The notes: generated by a model from the letters alone, not told the origin. A DNA stretch of 64,000 nt from Catenaria anguillulae PL171 (GCA_002102555.1 MCFL01000007.1:248001-312000); one strand, 5' to 3'. Positions 1-17,114 are shown, counted from the first letter of the stretch. Program-made: numbers and translations.

Positions 1-264
1 GGCGATGACGATGAGGCAGAAGAGTTGGCAAGGAGAAAGGCCTGGCCTGGGATGACGGCGGGCAAAATTGCACGGTACGCTTTTCTAGGACAGATGGAAT
101 TGTTGTTTCTTGCGCTTACAATTTGTATGGACCACACAATCAGATCTGTGCTCCAAAACCTTGTTGGCGATGGATACGATCCACCAATGTTGGATTCCAA
201 TGGCGCGTGGGACAAAGAATTGGGGAAGCAAGTGGTACAGGAGGCTATTCAAAAGCTCTTTTGA
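1..264 (+). CDS. 3' end of an unknown protein (cut by window edge)
   Basis: An open frame enters from the left edge and ends at a TGA at 262-264, giving at least 87 residues. It begins with an acidic stretch (GDDDEAEEL), followed by a short hydrophobic segment (ELLFLALTICMD) and a charged C-terminal helix ending VVQEAIQKLF. The composition looks protein-like and the frame is open from base 1, so a terminal exon is the best reading. I do not recognise the family. The true start and any introns lie outside the window. It could also be a chance open frame. Confidence 0.4.
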   Translation, partial: GDDDEAEELARRKAWPGMTAGKIARYAFLGQMELLFLALTICMDHTIRSVLQNLVGDGYDPPMLDSNGAWDKELGKQVVQEAIQKLF

Positions 265-865
265 ATGCCAAGTTGGAGAGCCGCAAATGATTGAGCTTCC
301 GAGGGCAATGGGTCGATGACGAAGACCGTGACCATGTTCGTGATAGAGCCTCGTAGAAATGCGATGAGGGGACACGAGTCGGCAAGCGAGAGAGCCGCTG
401 AGTGGATGTTCCGCTGCAAAGAATTAAGCTTCTTTTTTTGATATGATAGCAACGCCAAGACCAAAACTACAAGCGCAAGGCCAAGGAAAGGGAAGGCGAA
501 ATAAGAAAAACTGCCTTCATGGAGGCCATCGCGGCGCGTTTGCCGAAGCACAAGCACAGTGGCACGCAAACAAGCAATTGCAAGGGGTCAGACGACATTC
601 AAAACGTCATCCGTCGGCCCACATGCTCAGCGCTGGACCGGCTGGCGGATTCGGCCCAGCTGTTCTCACGAATGCTCAGCATCCGCAGGGCAGTTCAAAC
701 GTGAAACACTCAAAAGCAGGGTCGATCCCTTGCTCATCCTCTATTTCCCAGGATGCCAACAGTGACGTATACTTTCCTACTTCACTTCTACACACACTTG
801 ACTCAGACCTAGACTCTCGGCACTCGAGAGAATTTATCAAGACTACACCAGTAGATTTGGCAACC
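265..865. other. intergenic gap, 601 nt
   Basis: Nothing convincing is seen. A minus-strand open frame (249-569) has a hydrophobic stretch but overlaps the end of the upstream gene and lacks family features. The last part is presumably the promoter of the secreted-protein gene that starts at 866. Confidence 0.4.
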
Positions 866-2943
866 ATGGCTCGTCGTCAAAAACCCACAACCTTCCTGCT
901 CCTGCTCGCTCTTTGGACGGCCACCTTGCTGCCAGCTGCAGACGCGACCCCCATTTATAGATTCCTGGATCGTCGCCAAGCTTGGTGGTTTTCAGAATCT
1001 TCATCGTCATCTTCATCGAGCGTGTCGTCGTCGTCATGGGCGGCTAGTAGTCCTCGGTCTACGACAACAAGCGTGCGTTTGCCCTATTAATCATCACCTC
1101 TCGCCATGATCGCGGATCATCTGACAGCGCGTCACAACGTTGTCATCTGCATTCTGCATAGCCCGCCACTTCCTCGCAGTTTACGGTTACACCGACTTCG
1201 CTCCCAGCTCCATTCACCCCATCATCGGCCCAAGTCGCAACAGGTGTGGCTACTTCCACAGCTACCACGACAACCTATATCGCAAAACCAACCGCGACGA
1301 TCCTTGACGAGGAAGAGGGAGGCGGCGTGCAAGGATTCCCCATCATCGGCTCGGATGGCAGCCAAGTTGACGACGAGCTCGGCACGCTTCCGCCGCCCTT
1401 GGATGATGTTCCGGCTGAAGACGAGCCCTGGGAGGGTGGAGAAGTTGCCACAATCCCCGACCCGCTCGATGGCGACGAGGGTGGCTCGCCAGTGTCCTTT
1501 CCAGAAGACAACGCGTCTCCTGACGATGATCCACTCACTGGCGACCAGCTCGACGATGTGATGCGCGAGTGGCTCAACTCTGGCGGCGGCGTGGCGGCCA
1601 TTTCGGGATTGGAAGCGAATTTGCCCAAGACTACGGTCACGGTGACGGTTCCAAATGAGTTGCCCACAGACGTGGAGGCCGTGATCAAGCCATCGGACTT
1701 GCCCTTGGATGTGCCTTTGACCGAACTGCCAACAGCCGCGGCTGTTCCCACTGGATTGCTGGCGACCGTGACCGACATTGCTGCCGTGGCTGGGGGCTTT
1801 ATTCCGCCCGTGAATGGCGACGTGATTGAAATCCCTCCGCCGACCAACATTGCGATTCCTACCAACGTGCCCGTGACGCTTCCGACGGACTTGCCAGCGG
1901 TGCCCACGCCAAGCCCCGTGAACGATGTGATTGAAGATCTCGTTGCCAACTTGCCGCCGTTGCCCATTGATGTCGCCGATGCCATCGATGACATTCTCGA
2001 GTCAGTGACTGGACGCCCAACAGTCTCGGCCGCCACCGCCACTGTCGTCCCCACGACCACGACGCCAACCACCGACGATGACGGGACCGTCGTTGGCACA
2101 CCAAGTCGCCCAACCCAAGTCCCGGCCCCGCGCATGCGCACCATCTTTTCGGATCAGTTTGCCAGCCCGCAGGTTGTGGCCAAAGTATGGACATCCGTCT
2201 CTGGCCAATGCCTCGCGTCGCTGGCGCCCAACTTTTGCTTCAACTCATCGCGCGTTAACCTCAACTTCAACTCGACCCTGGGTATCGCACAATTGCGCCC
2301 GGCCAAGCAGCCCGTTACCACTACAAGCGCAACCAACAGCTCGTCGCTGTTCACGGGCGGATTCATTTGGTCGGGGATTCCTCTCACCAAGGCGCCCGTG
2401 CGGTGGGCACTCGACGTACTTGTGCGTACCCCAACATCGCTCGACGTGCAGCCGATCTTGGCGCTGGCTTTTGGCAACCGCGTCGTTGTCAACTTGGCGC
2501 GCGGTACTGTCAATGTCGAACAAGGTCCCTCAACGATTTCCACCGTGGCCGAAAAGCTCGCCTCGCCACTCCCACTGCCTTACCCAGCCAGTGCTCCTTT
2601 CGCCTCAATTAATGCGACGCAGCCATTGCGCATCACCATGACTGGCACAAGCGTCGGCCGTGACGTGCTCATCACCTTGTACCAATCGAGACGCCCGCCC
2701 GTGAACAAGACGGTGACTCTCCCCAGTTCCATTGCAACCATGATTCAGCAAGCCGAGAGCGTCAACAAGCGTTTTGCCGTGTGGCCCATGTTTGGCACTG
2801 GTATCAGTGCGAATGCCGCCAAGGTGGATGCGCCTGCGTGGACAGGGCCAACCAATCAGACGGGTCCATTGAGTGCGGGTGACTTTACAGGGTACACGTT
2901 GACGGTGGACTCTGTGAGGTTTGGCGTTGTTCACCAGGCGTAG
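866..2943 (+). CDS. secreted Pro/Thr-rich protein with C-terminal beta-rich domain
   Basis: Two exons, 866-1072 and 1180-2943, join in phase 0 (donor GTGCGT, acceptor TCGCAG) to give 655 residues plus stop. The start sits in a strong context (CAACCATGG) and opens a clear signal peptide: MARRQ, a Leu-rich core (FLLLLALW) and a likely cleavage after AADA. A Ser-rich stretch follows, then an acidic, Pro/Thr/Val-rich low-complexity region (about residues 90-400). The last 265 residues look folded, from RTIFSDQF to the C-terminus, with several N-glycosylation sequons (NSS, NST, NAT, NKT, NQT). The layout of signal, stalk and globular domain suggests an extracellular or wall-associated protein. No transmembrane anchor is seen. 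I do not recognise the terminal domain; a lectin- or glucanase-like sandwich is only a guess. Confidence 0.75.
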
Positions 2944-3439
2944 AGCTTGTGGTGACAAGGACATTGACATTTACATTGGCTGTTTATCGATTGTTTGCTT
3001 GGATTTGGACAAAACCGTGATCGTGACTCCCTGGTTGGCTCAGTTGCCGATATGACTTGTATCAATTTCCCCGACTTAATGAAATGACTTGACACCTTTC
3101 CTCCATCTTCAAGCTGGGATATGAAAACATGGCTCGCGGTCATTTTGTGAGGTTCCCAAGCGCTACGCCTGGCGTTTTGGAATGGATGCGTAGGCGTCCA
3201 TATGGCTATCGCTAAAACAGCAGTAGTTGCAAAGAAACCACATCTTTGAATGAGATGGACGTTGCCCAACCAAACGTGGAGCGAATGTGCTCCACCGCCG
3301 ACGGTCGTCAACTTTGTGACCCCATGGGGATGTTGACGAAAAAGACTTGTACATAGAAACGTTTGAATGATGGATACACGCCATTTTGCTCTTGCAATAT
3401 CTTACATCGACTCCTTCCTTTGCCAGGTCGAGCTGGAAA
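2944..3439. other. convergent intergenic region, 496 nt
   Basis: This stretch lies between the 3' ends of the secreted-protein gene (+) and the first orphan paralog (-), so it should hold both 3' UTRs. I see no gene, repeat or RNA. Confidence 0.4.
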
Positions 3440-4498
3440 TCAAGCGGGACTTTGGCCATGACTTGTCTCATCGACAGCGGCCCGGAAAACCTCCACACAC
3501 ATGCGCGTTGCTTGCCTCTTCTCCTCCTCACTGATATCTTCCACTACCCTATCAAGCTCGCTTTGTAAACGTGTGACGACCAGAGCCCACTCACCCACAA
3601 TCTCGATTGCCTTCTCTGGCCACAACTCGACCAAACTCCGCACATGCGCAGCCACAAGGGCAAAATCCACAGCCTGTCTCCTTGCCAGCTTCTTCTCGAT
3701 CGCCCGCTGCACCGCAGCACATGAAGAATACTTGCTCAAACGAGAGTAGACGCTGGCAATGACGTCGAGTGGCAACAGCGGCTCACCCACAGGCCACCTG
3801 TCCGTGCATCCGCAAAGCAGCCAGTGTTTGAGGGTCTTGTTGAGCGCGGATGCTTGTGTGACGGACGCCAGTGCACACAAGTCTGAGGACAAGGATTCCC
3901 TGACGCCACTTGACATGTGCGTGGCCAGTTGACCATTCGATGGAATCCATAACTTGGACCAACGAGTTTCCGAGACGACGTTGACATCTGTCGCCTTGAG
4001 CGGGGGAGGGCAAGTAGTGTTGCCATTGATGTCGTGCAAAAGGATAAATGCAAGCGTTGTGCTCAAAATTGGAGCAGGCAAGGATGGACGGGTGTGGACA
4101 AATCTGGTCAGTTGGCGGTGGATGCGTTTCCGTAGGGATGTGCGTATGAGCTCCTTGAGTGTACGGTAGGACGCAGGAATCAGAGTCTCGTTATTGGGCT
4201 TCGCCGGAATTGTTGTTGGCGTTGTGTTGGCGACAAGTGTTGATGACGATGAAGATGAAGTGGGTGGGAATGTCGCTGTGGATGAAATCGATTGCCGACG
4301 TGTTGATGCAGGCGGATTCGGATGTAAAGACACAGCCGATGCTGTTGACTGCCGGCGGGTGGATGACGGCGAACCTGGGTGCAAGCTCGCTGTTCCCAAC
4401 AATGACTGCCGACGCGATGATGAGGGCGACGGTGGCTGCAAGCTCGCTGATGACGCAGTGGAAGGCCTGCGCGTTGATGAGGGAGAACCTTGCGTCAT
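3440..4498 (-). CDS. orphan paralog A with RRxS repeat array
   Basis: A single-exon gene of 352 residues; ATG at 4498 in context ACCATGA, stop at 3440-3442. Residues 5-79 form four tandem 19-residue units, each with an Arg-Arg-x-Ser core, followed by a Ser run. From about residue 105 the protein aligns with the gene at 5386-6210: a basic helix (TSLRKRIHRQLT), then APILSTTLAFILL, SKLWI, LKHWLLCGC, GEPLLPLDV, a Lys/Arg-rich helix and a C-terminal helix (EVFRAAVDE). The region around LKHWLL..GEPLLPLDV faintly recalls RhoGAP domains (LKLFLRELPEPLLP), but the catalytic Arg segment is not visible, so I assign no function. The RRxS repeats match the consensus for PKA-like basophilic kinases. The two paralogs face the same way, 0.9 kb apart, suggesting tandem duplication followed by gain or loss of the N-terminal array. 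Confidence 0.7.
   Translation of the reverse strand: MTQGSPSSTRRPSTASSASLQPPSPSSSRRQSLLGTASLHPGSPSSTRRQSTASAVSLHPNPPASTRRQSISSTATFPPTSSSSSSTLVANTTPTTIPAKPNNETLIPASYRTLKELIRTSLRKRIHRQLTRFVHTRPSLPAPILSTTLAFILLHDINGNTTCPPPLKATDVNVVSETRWSKLWIPSNGQLATHMSSGVRESLSSDLCALASVTQASALNKTLKHWLLCGCTDRWPVGEPLLPLDVIASVYSRLSKYSSCAAVQRAIEKKLARRQAVDFALVAAHVRSLVELWPEKAIEIVGEWALVVTRLQSELDRVVEDISEEEKRQATRMCVEVFRAAVDETSHGQSPA
4262..4486 (-). repeat. four 57-bp coding repeats (19-aa RRxS units)
   Basis: Within paralog A, residues 5-79 repeat with an exact 19-residue period. The Arg pairs fall at residues 10-11, 29-30, 48-49 and 67-68, and the following Ser at 13, 32, 51 and 70. Flanking positions (SPSST before, SLHP after) are also kept. 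Units differ at several codons, so the array is not a fresh slippage product. Confidence 0.85.
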
Positions 4499-5385
4499 GG
4501 TTATGTTGGGCTATCGTATTGAAACTCTTGACAATGACATACGGTTAGACCGGCTCACTTTGTTCCGAGCAGAGCAGGTGGAATCTGGGCGAGGCTCGCG
4601 GGTAGTCCAGACACTATAAATGAGATAAAGTCGTTGAGATCCTGACATCCTCACATCACTAACATTACAGCGCCCAGCGTAAGTGGCTTGATGGATGATG
4701 AAAGACAGGGAAGAAGAATCGAATGTCAGAACGAGTGGAGCTAGCAGGTCTGAGTGATCTGTGTTGCTCGCACAAAGAGGTTTGCCGAGACTGTCGGCAG
4801 ACGCGTCTCTGGCGTCGACACACTTGGACATGGTCTGATCCCGGAGGAAGATAAAGGACGCCGGATCCACATGCTTTTCGTCAAGATGTACCGATGCTCG
4901 CGGACTGGAGGTGCCTGGCTGATGTCGTCGGATTGGGGTCACAAGCGTCGCAGCACTTGGACTCTGCCCAAATCGCCCAACACAACGAAAGTCCAACCTC
5001 ATTTTTCTTTGTGTCTGAGGTAAAGAGTTGGATCGGGCAGAAATCGCGGTCCTCGATGAAGTGTTCATAGATTATTCATAGAGTATTCGTTCGAATGAGC
5101 CGAAACACATGCATCGAGTGTATAGTCCTTTTCCGTCAGAGCAGCTATCAGGATATTCGCATGTCACCCGTACGGGGCTGGAGCTGGTACGGACGCGTTG
5201 TTTTCATAAGCGGACCAATTTGGCCAAGGAAATGATGGTGGTGCAACGACGTGGTATTCAAATTGAGCTGTTTGTGACCGGCTTCCGTCGAAATCAACTG
5301 CGACCGTGGCCAGCGAATGATGAGTGTACTACTAAATGGCTCTGAAACGTGTGGCATGCACGAACGGAAGCAAACCTCTTGTACA
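4499..5385. other. gap between the two orphan paralogs
   Basis: Promoter side of paralog A and 3' side of paralog B. A minus-strand ATG frame of 185 codons (5068 to 4511) fills much of it and ends 12 bp before the ATG of paralog A. It lacks clear similarity to the paralogs or to a known family, so I leave it uncalled. Confidence 0.3.
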
Positions 5386-6210
5386 TCATGTGCATTTCCC
5401 ACTCGAAAACTTATCATAAACCCCAACATCCACCACAGCCCTGAATACCTCCCAACACATGTTTCTTACTCTCCTCCGTTCCTCCACACCCACGTCTCCA
5501 TCGACTTTGTCCAGCTCGGTTTCCACCCGCGTCACCACCAACGCCCACCCACCCGCGATCTCGGTGACCCTGGCCGGCCAAATTGCCACCATGCCTCGCA
5601 CATACGCAGCAACGAGCGTGAAGTCTGCTGCTTGAGTCCTTGTCAATCTCTTCTCCACGGCTCCTTGCACCTGAGCACAAGTGACGTACTTGTGCAAGCG
5701 TTCGTGCACTTGCACAATGACATCAAGCGGCACGAGCGGCTCGCCGTGGGGCCATCTGTGCGTGCACCCAAACAGTAGCCAATGCTTCAAGGTGGCGGCT
5801 AACGTGGATGCGTCCGTGGCGGACGCAAGCGCGCACAGGTTCGAGCTTGGTGAGGCGACTCGGAGGCTGCTGGTGCACGCGGGAGCCGCCGGTTGGCCGG
5901 TGGATTGGATCCATAGCTTGGACCAAAACGTGTCTGAGACGTTGTTGGTTATCAGTGGGTTGATGACGGCCATTGCGTGCAGGTCGCGCAAAAGAATGAA
6001 TGCGAGCGTGGTGCTCAGGATGGGTGCAGCCGCAACTGGCCGAACGTGTGCGATTTTGGTCAGTTGGCGCCGGATGCGGGTCCGTAGAGATGTCTTTGTG
6101 AGGTTCTTGAGAGTGCGACAGCCGGATAAGGTGGTGCGCGTGGGTTTCAAGGGGACGGTCGTTGGACACTCGTTACCGAAAAGGGTGGTTGAGGACGTTG
6201 ATGGAGGCAT
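5386..6210 (-). CDS. orphan paralog B
   Basis: A single-exon gene of 274 residues, ATG at 6210. It is the tandem relative of the gene at 3440-4498: both share RTLK..TSLR.RI.RQLT, APILSTTLAFILL, the SKLWI..GQ segment, LCALAS, LKHWLL.GCT.RWP.GEPL.PLDV and a C-terminal EVFRA.VD helix. It lacks the 75-residue RRxS array; its N-terminus is only about 30 residues before the shared core. No signal peptide or membrane segment stands out. Function is unknown. Conservation of the core across obvious divergence suggests both copies have been under selection. Confidence 0.7.
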   Translation of the reverse strand: MPPSTSSTTLFGNECPTTVPLKPTRTTLSGCRTLKNLTKTSLRTRIRRQLTKIAHVRPVAAAPILSTTLAFILLRDLHAMAVINPLITNNVSDTFWSKLWIQSTGQPAAPACTSSLRVASPSSNLCALASATDASTLAATLKHWLLFGCTHRWPHGEPLVPLDVIVQVHERLHKYVTCAQVQGAVEKRLTRTQAADFTLVAAYVRGMVAIWPARVTEIAGGWALVVTRVETELDKVDGDVGVEERRRVRNMCWEVFRAVVDVGVYDKFSSGKCT

Positions 6211-6452
6211 GCTTGCTGATAATGCGAGAGTGCGAAAAGAGTAAATGGGCTATATTTATTACCTGCTGGTAGACAAATGGCAGCCGGGGCGGGGTCGGGA
6301 TGGGACTCCGGGGCCATTTGACCACTTGACCATCGTCGCAATGGCATTCTCTGCTGTTGCTTTGAGTCCTGGCGACTGCGGCGACATGTGGTTGGTTGCC
6401 TCAAAGACGAAGAGAATGAGTGAATGGCACATCCGGTCAAGCTTAGTTAACC

Positions 6453-6812
6453 TTACTTCTGGCTCGCGGCCGTGGAGTCGGAGAAGATGCCTCTCGCCTT
6501 TGGGGACAACCGCGTCTCGGCAAGCTCGACGCGTTGTGAGAGTTGGATCTGAAATGCCAGGTGTGTCGGCAACAGACGGATCGACGGCAGGACCCGCGGT
6601 CGCGGGCTGTTTGCGAGCGCGATGGTGAATATTGTCGTTGGTTCGGTGACACAGTGCCGTTGCAGCTCGGCAAGGTCGCCGATTGATTCACCGTCGCCGT
6701 TCCGGCATTTCGAAAGAAAATCGATCTCTGGTTGTTGCTTTTTTACTGTGCTGAGCAATTTTGCAACGTATGTTACGTACTCCTCCTCAAGGTTGACTTT
6801 TTGAATTCTCAT
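6453..6812 (-). CDS. small hypothetical protein
   Basis: An open frame of 119 residues from ATG 6812 (MRIQKVNLEEEYVTYVAKLL) to a stop at 6453. Both ends look like charged amphipathic helices, the second being HLAFQIQLSQRVELAETRL; the middle is less convincing and might hide a short intron. An upstream TTG in the same frame would add four residues, but ATG is preferred. It lies between paralog B and the BEM46 gene, all on the minus strand. I do not recognise the family. Confidence 0.4.
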   Translation of the reverse strand: MRIQKVNLEEEYVTYVAKLLSTVKKQQPEIDFLSKCRNGDGESIGDLAELQRHCVTEPTTIFTIALANSPRPRVLPSIRLLPTHLAFQIQLSQRVELAETRLSPKARGIFSDSTAASQK

Positions 6813-6866
6813 TTCAGGAGACAAACCAACCCTACTTGAATTGTGAATTGAAACAACCCTTGGGAT

Positions 6867-7991
6867 CTATACATGCTTCTCAACAAACCGCACAATGGCC
6901 TCAAAATAACCGTTTTGCATGGGCGCATCGTTGTGTGTGCCGCTGGGGAACTCGACCCACACGCGATGCTTGAGATCGTCAGATACGCCGTGCTTGCTGG
7001 ACGCGAGTTTGCGCAGTTGCTTCATGTGTGCTTGAGGAATCATTTCATCCTTGCCCGAGCTGAGAAACAAGATGGGCAAAGACGGGCGAATGATGGCGAT
7101 GGAGTGCTTTGATGGCCAGATTTGGTGGCAAAGGAAGGTCAAGTAGCGCAGTTGAGGGAGGACGGATGGTATGAGGTCGGGCTATAAATCACGCGTGCCA
7201 AATAGATGTCAATCATCATCGAGACGTTGCGAAAACAAGTGAAAGTCATCGAATGCGCACAATGCTCAAGAAGGTGTTTTCAATCATCATTGCAGCCACC
7301 TTGTTTTCATTCCGAGCGACCAAATCAATGGTCACGGCTCCGCCAATGGACTGGCCAAACACAATGATTTTCGAATTCTTGGATGTTGGATGTGAGAGGA
7401 GGTAATCGAGTGCTGTTTGTGCGTCAATCTTGAGTCCCTTTTCGCTCGGTTTGCCGTCCGACTTGCCGTATCCGCGGTACGACAGCATGAACACGTTTGC
7501 ATCGAGGCGGTGAAAAAGATGGAATGCAATCGGAATGCGGTGGCCCAAGTTGCCAGCGTTTGCCTGAATGAGCCGTGAAAATTGAACAACGATGCGTCAA
7601 GACCGAAACAAAAACAATGGACGTGTGCCCGTGCGAGAGGGAGATTTACTGTACATACATGGAGGTACAAGATGGTCGGGCGCGATGCCCCAGACATGTC
7701 CATGATTTTTGGGCGGATAAAGTAGGCCTTCAAATTGAGGCCATCGGGCGTGGTGAGCGTAACATCTTCGTAGGGCAAGCCAAGCTCGTCGGGGGTGTCG
7801 ACGTGCTCGCGCGACCCCGGAGGAAAGTTTGCGGGGTAAATGAGACTGTTTTGATAAGCGTAGAGGAGGCCCGCAAAGCCCACGGGAATGGAGAGCAGGA
7901 ACAGGAGCCAAGTGGGCACATTGGACACGGCGTTGAGCTTGCGCCAAGGCCACAGCAGCGTGTTCGACAGCGACGCGAGGGTGGCGTTCAT
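6867..7991 (-). CDS. BEM46: BEM46/ABHD13-like alpha/beta hydrolase
   Basis: Three exons on the minus strand, 7991-7659, 7563-7261 and 7181-6867, join in phase 0 (introns of 95 and 79 nt) and give 316 residues, close to the usual size of ABHD13/Bem46. An N-terminal hydrophobic segment (LLFLLSIPVGFAGLLYA) suggests a membrane anchor. The fold landmarks follow in order: oxyanion-loop region HANAGNLGHR (usually HGNAGN, so one Gly is Ala here), YRGYGKSDG, nucleophile elbow GQSIGG with the catalytic Ser, IENTFLSIPDL, the Asp in SSGKDEMIP and the His in SGTHND. All three catalytic residues are present. The family is a conserved membrane-associated serine hydrolase linked to polarity in fungi; its substrate is not established. 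The start was chosen at 7991 because the frame above it is not family-like. It is transcribed divergently from GCN2. Confidence 0.88.
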
Positions 7992-8524
7992 TGGATGGAC
8001 TGGCGGGCGTTGGAGGACGAATGCGGGGAGTACTTGGTATTGCATGGCATGCCACGAACGTTCGTTGCATAGGGTACTTTCATGGACCCATAGTTCGCTC
8101 GTCGGTCTCATCATCTGTCGCTATACATGACCACGCGGATCAACCTTCGCAGCGGCAGGACGATCGGGGGGTTTCACGACACGAACACGAAGACCAGCCC
8201 GGGCCTGGGCCAGCTTGTTGCGGGCGAAATTCACACAATTTCAATGACACCTTAACAAGGCAACCCAACGCAATCCGACCCGGTACCTATGTAATTTGCA
8301 CCCTCCAAGCCTGACCGGCCCCTGACCTTAAGCTGTCCCATCTTTCCCCACCGTCCGATTGACCGACACGGCCCGCCATCGCCAAATGGCCGCCGCTTGC
8401 TAATCCTGCAAGCGTCCCCGTACACTGCAGTCCACACAATCCACGAGACGGCCCATTCACACATCCAATTGCTGCACCGGCCGGATCTTTGCTCTCAATT
8501 GACCCGTACCTCTGACCCAACGAC
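7992..8524. other. divergent promoter region BEM46/GCN2
   Basis: 533 nt between the start codons of two divergent genes. It must hold both 5' UTRs and promoters. I see no clear TATA box, repeat or uORF cluster that I could defend. Confidence 0.4.
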
Positions 8525-14791
<6,267 letters not shown>

Positions 14792-15336
14792 CATTTTTGT
14801 ACGCGATTAGCCAGGACAGCCATTGCATGGTGGCGTTGTGGTAGGCAAGTATATCAGATGCGCTTGACCTTCTCTGCTCCATTCCCCACACATTGAACTT
14901 TTCATTCTTGCTCGCATACATTCATACATATCTATAACATTGTGGATTTGGATCCCCACAAGCCATTGAATCCACTTCCTTCAGTTCAGTGCGACAACAG
15001 TGATTGCGGCTCTGGTTGGCCGAACCTACGATTGACTCCAGCGTTGGTGACTCTGGAAGTGACATGAGTGGTCAAGGTTGTCCGGCCAGAGAACACAAAC
15101 AGGAGCGTCATTCACATAAGGCACACATTCATGGAGTAAGACAGAGAAACGTTAAGATCAAGATACACACGACGGCCGATATTCGGACACCAAACACAAG
15201 TGAAAAGAGGCAAGAATGCAAAAAGTCTGCTCAAACCACAAAAGTTCACGAAAACAACATACAAGACCATGATGAAGTGCACCTCGATCCACCTCACGAG
15301 TCACCAAACAAACAAACCCAAACACCACAAGAGGGA
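14792..15336. other. convergent intergenic region, 545 nt
   Basis: Lies between the 3' ends of GCN2 (+) and the choline-transporter-like gene (-). AT-richer than the genes; no gene or RNA recognised. Confidence 0.4.
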
Positions 15337-17114
15337 TCACGCAAACATGGACACAAACGCCGCCTCCGGGTACGTTTGGCGGATCTTCTCCCACAACTCG
15401 GGCTTGGTGGCGCGCAACGCGGCGGGGTCCTCGGCCAAGCACACAAACGTGGTTGCCGTGCCCGACGTCACAACGCCGCCAATCAACGAGAACATGACGA
15501 CACCAGCAAAGAAGGCCACGAGCAAAACAATCAAGAGCGCGGCATCGAACCCGGCAGTCGTCGACGAGCCCACAGCCTTGCCGACAGAGTAAATCAACCA
15601 CGCAGCAAGCACTGTCATGCCACCGACCAAGAGCGACCCAAAGCCAATCACGTTGCCAATGAGATCGTCGTTGATGAGGGCGTCAATGCCGCGGTCCTTG
15701 ACAAGCGTCCACGTGTCCTTTGCGGCACGGCAGAAGTCCTTGCCGTAGATGGCAACCTGGGTGTAGGCGTACTTGTTGAAGAGCTCGCCAGGCCCTCGAT
15801 CCACGACAAGATGCAGTCAATGCAGCACGCAATGAAGAAGCCAATGGCCGAGTCGGTTTGCTGCGCCATGGACCGGACAACGGACCGGAGGGTTTGAATC
15901 AGGGCAATGAGCAGCGAGCCGTAGCAAATCGAGCCAAACGACGTGGTCATGGCGCGGCCAAAAGCAGACATGGTGGGCGAGCCAGGCATGCCTTGTTGGG
16001 AGCCGCTGAGGAAGTAGAAGGCCGCGAAAACACCGCTGACAGTCACATGGACAACGTTGCCAATGACTTGGCACGTCCAGTAGAAGGAGAAGACGAGGTA
16101 AAGCCAGAGCACATACGAAATGCCCGACACGGACGTGACGGTGCGGCCGTTGCGGACCGTGGTGGTGGTTTGGCCGAAATGGATGAAGGAGGCAATGGCC
16201 GTCACGGCAAAGAAGGCAATGTAGGCGAGCTGCACGACCAAACCGGCAATACCAATGCCCACGGTGCCAGGGTACTTCATGGTGACGGAAGCGACCGTCT
16301 CGAGCATGACGGCCGCGAAGGGGAAGCGCGACTTGTAGGCGCGGTAGAAGACAATGTACAGGACGGCAACAATCAGGCACACGACGCCACCGACAATGTT
16401 CCTGCCGACGACAATCGAGAACAAACCAAAGGCGATGAAGAAGGCAATCGAGAACCAGAAGGTAAACTTGATGAGCGGCTTGGGGTACTTGCGCATAGCC
16501 ATCAAATAGGCAATCGACAAGATGAGGGCAAAGAAGGCGGATCCTCCCATGGCCACAATGGCATTGGAACCAATGTCTGGGCCAGAACCAGAGCCAGTAC
16601 TGGGCGATGACGACGGCGAGTCCTTTGGCTTCATGGTCGAGAAATCAACCTTGGGAATGGACAAGGCGGCAATGGCACAGAAGCCAGCAAACTGGACAAG
16701 GAACAAGATGGCCGCCCACAAGTCCTGAGGGCCCTTTGGTGGGGCAAAACGCGTCTCGGGATCAGGTTGCGCAACAAGGTTTGCTCCAGATCCAGCCATA
16801 TCGGTGGCGTAGCCGGGGGGTGCGGGCGGAGGTACCGCGCCGTAGGCGTTGGACTTGTTGGCATACGGGTCGTACTGGTGGTTGTTTTGCGGCGGGTAGG
16901 CGGCGCCGTTACCATCCTGCATTGGGTAAGCAGGGCCGGCCGGTGGGTAGGCGGCAGGCTGCTGCTGCTGGGGTGGGTAGGGCGAGCCCTGCTGAGGCGG
17001 GTAGCTGGGGTAGGCCTGCGGCTGCGACTGGGGCGGGTACGACGGGTACGCCTGTTGCTGCTGGGGCGGGTACGCCTGGCCCTGCGCGGGCACTTGCTGT
17101 GGGGGGTATGACAT
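15337..17114 (-). CDS. PNS1: CTL/PNS1 choline-transporter-like membrane protein
   Basis: Read from ATG 17114 (MSYPPQQVPAQGQ) to a stop at 15337. The first 130 residues are a cytosolic Pro/Gln/Tyr-rich tail of YPPQQ-type repeats. About ten hydrophobic segments follow, with the family hallmark FGSICYGSLLIALIQTLRSV and then CCIDCILSWIEGL, FNKYAYTQVAIYGKDFC, DTWTLVKDRGIDALINDDLIGNV and two more membrane spans. The family is plasma-membrane or organelle solute carriers, with choline transport shown for animal CTL proteins; the yeast Pns1 substrate is unclear. One oddity: WIEGL and ELFNKYAY are in different frames. A single base appears lost near 15786 (a GG run on the coding strand read as G). No intron fits there, and both sides are otherwise intact. 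Confidence 0.87.

Noticed and set aside
1275-2144. 289-codon minus-strand open frame inside the secreted-protein gene
   Set aside because: Low-complexity Gly/Ser/Thr shadow of the Pro/Thr-rich sense frame.
4511-5068. 185-codon minus-strand ATG frame upstream of paralog A, possibly a third decayed paralog (APLVLTF..SFIIHQ vs APILSTTLAFILL)
   Set aside because: The likeness covers a few residues only; no other shared motif lines up.
3440-6210. RhoGAP annotation for the orphan paralogs
   Set aside because: Only one patch is similar and the catalytic Arg loop is not visible.
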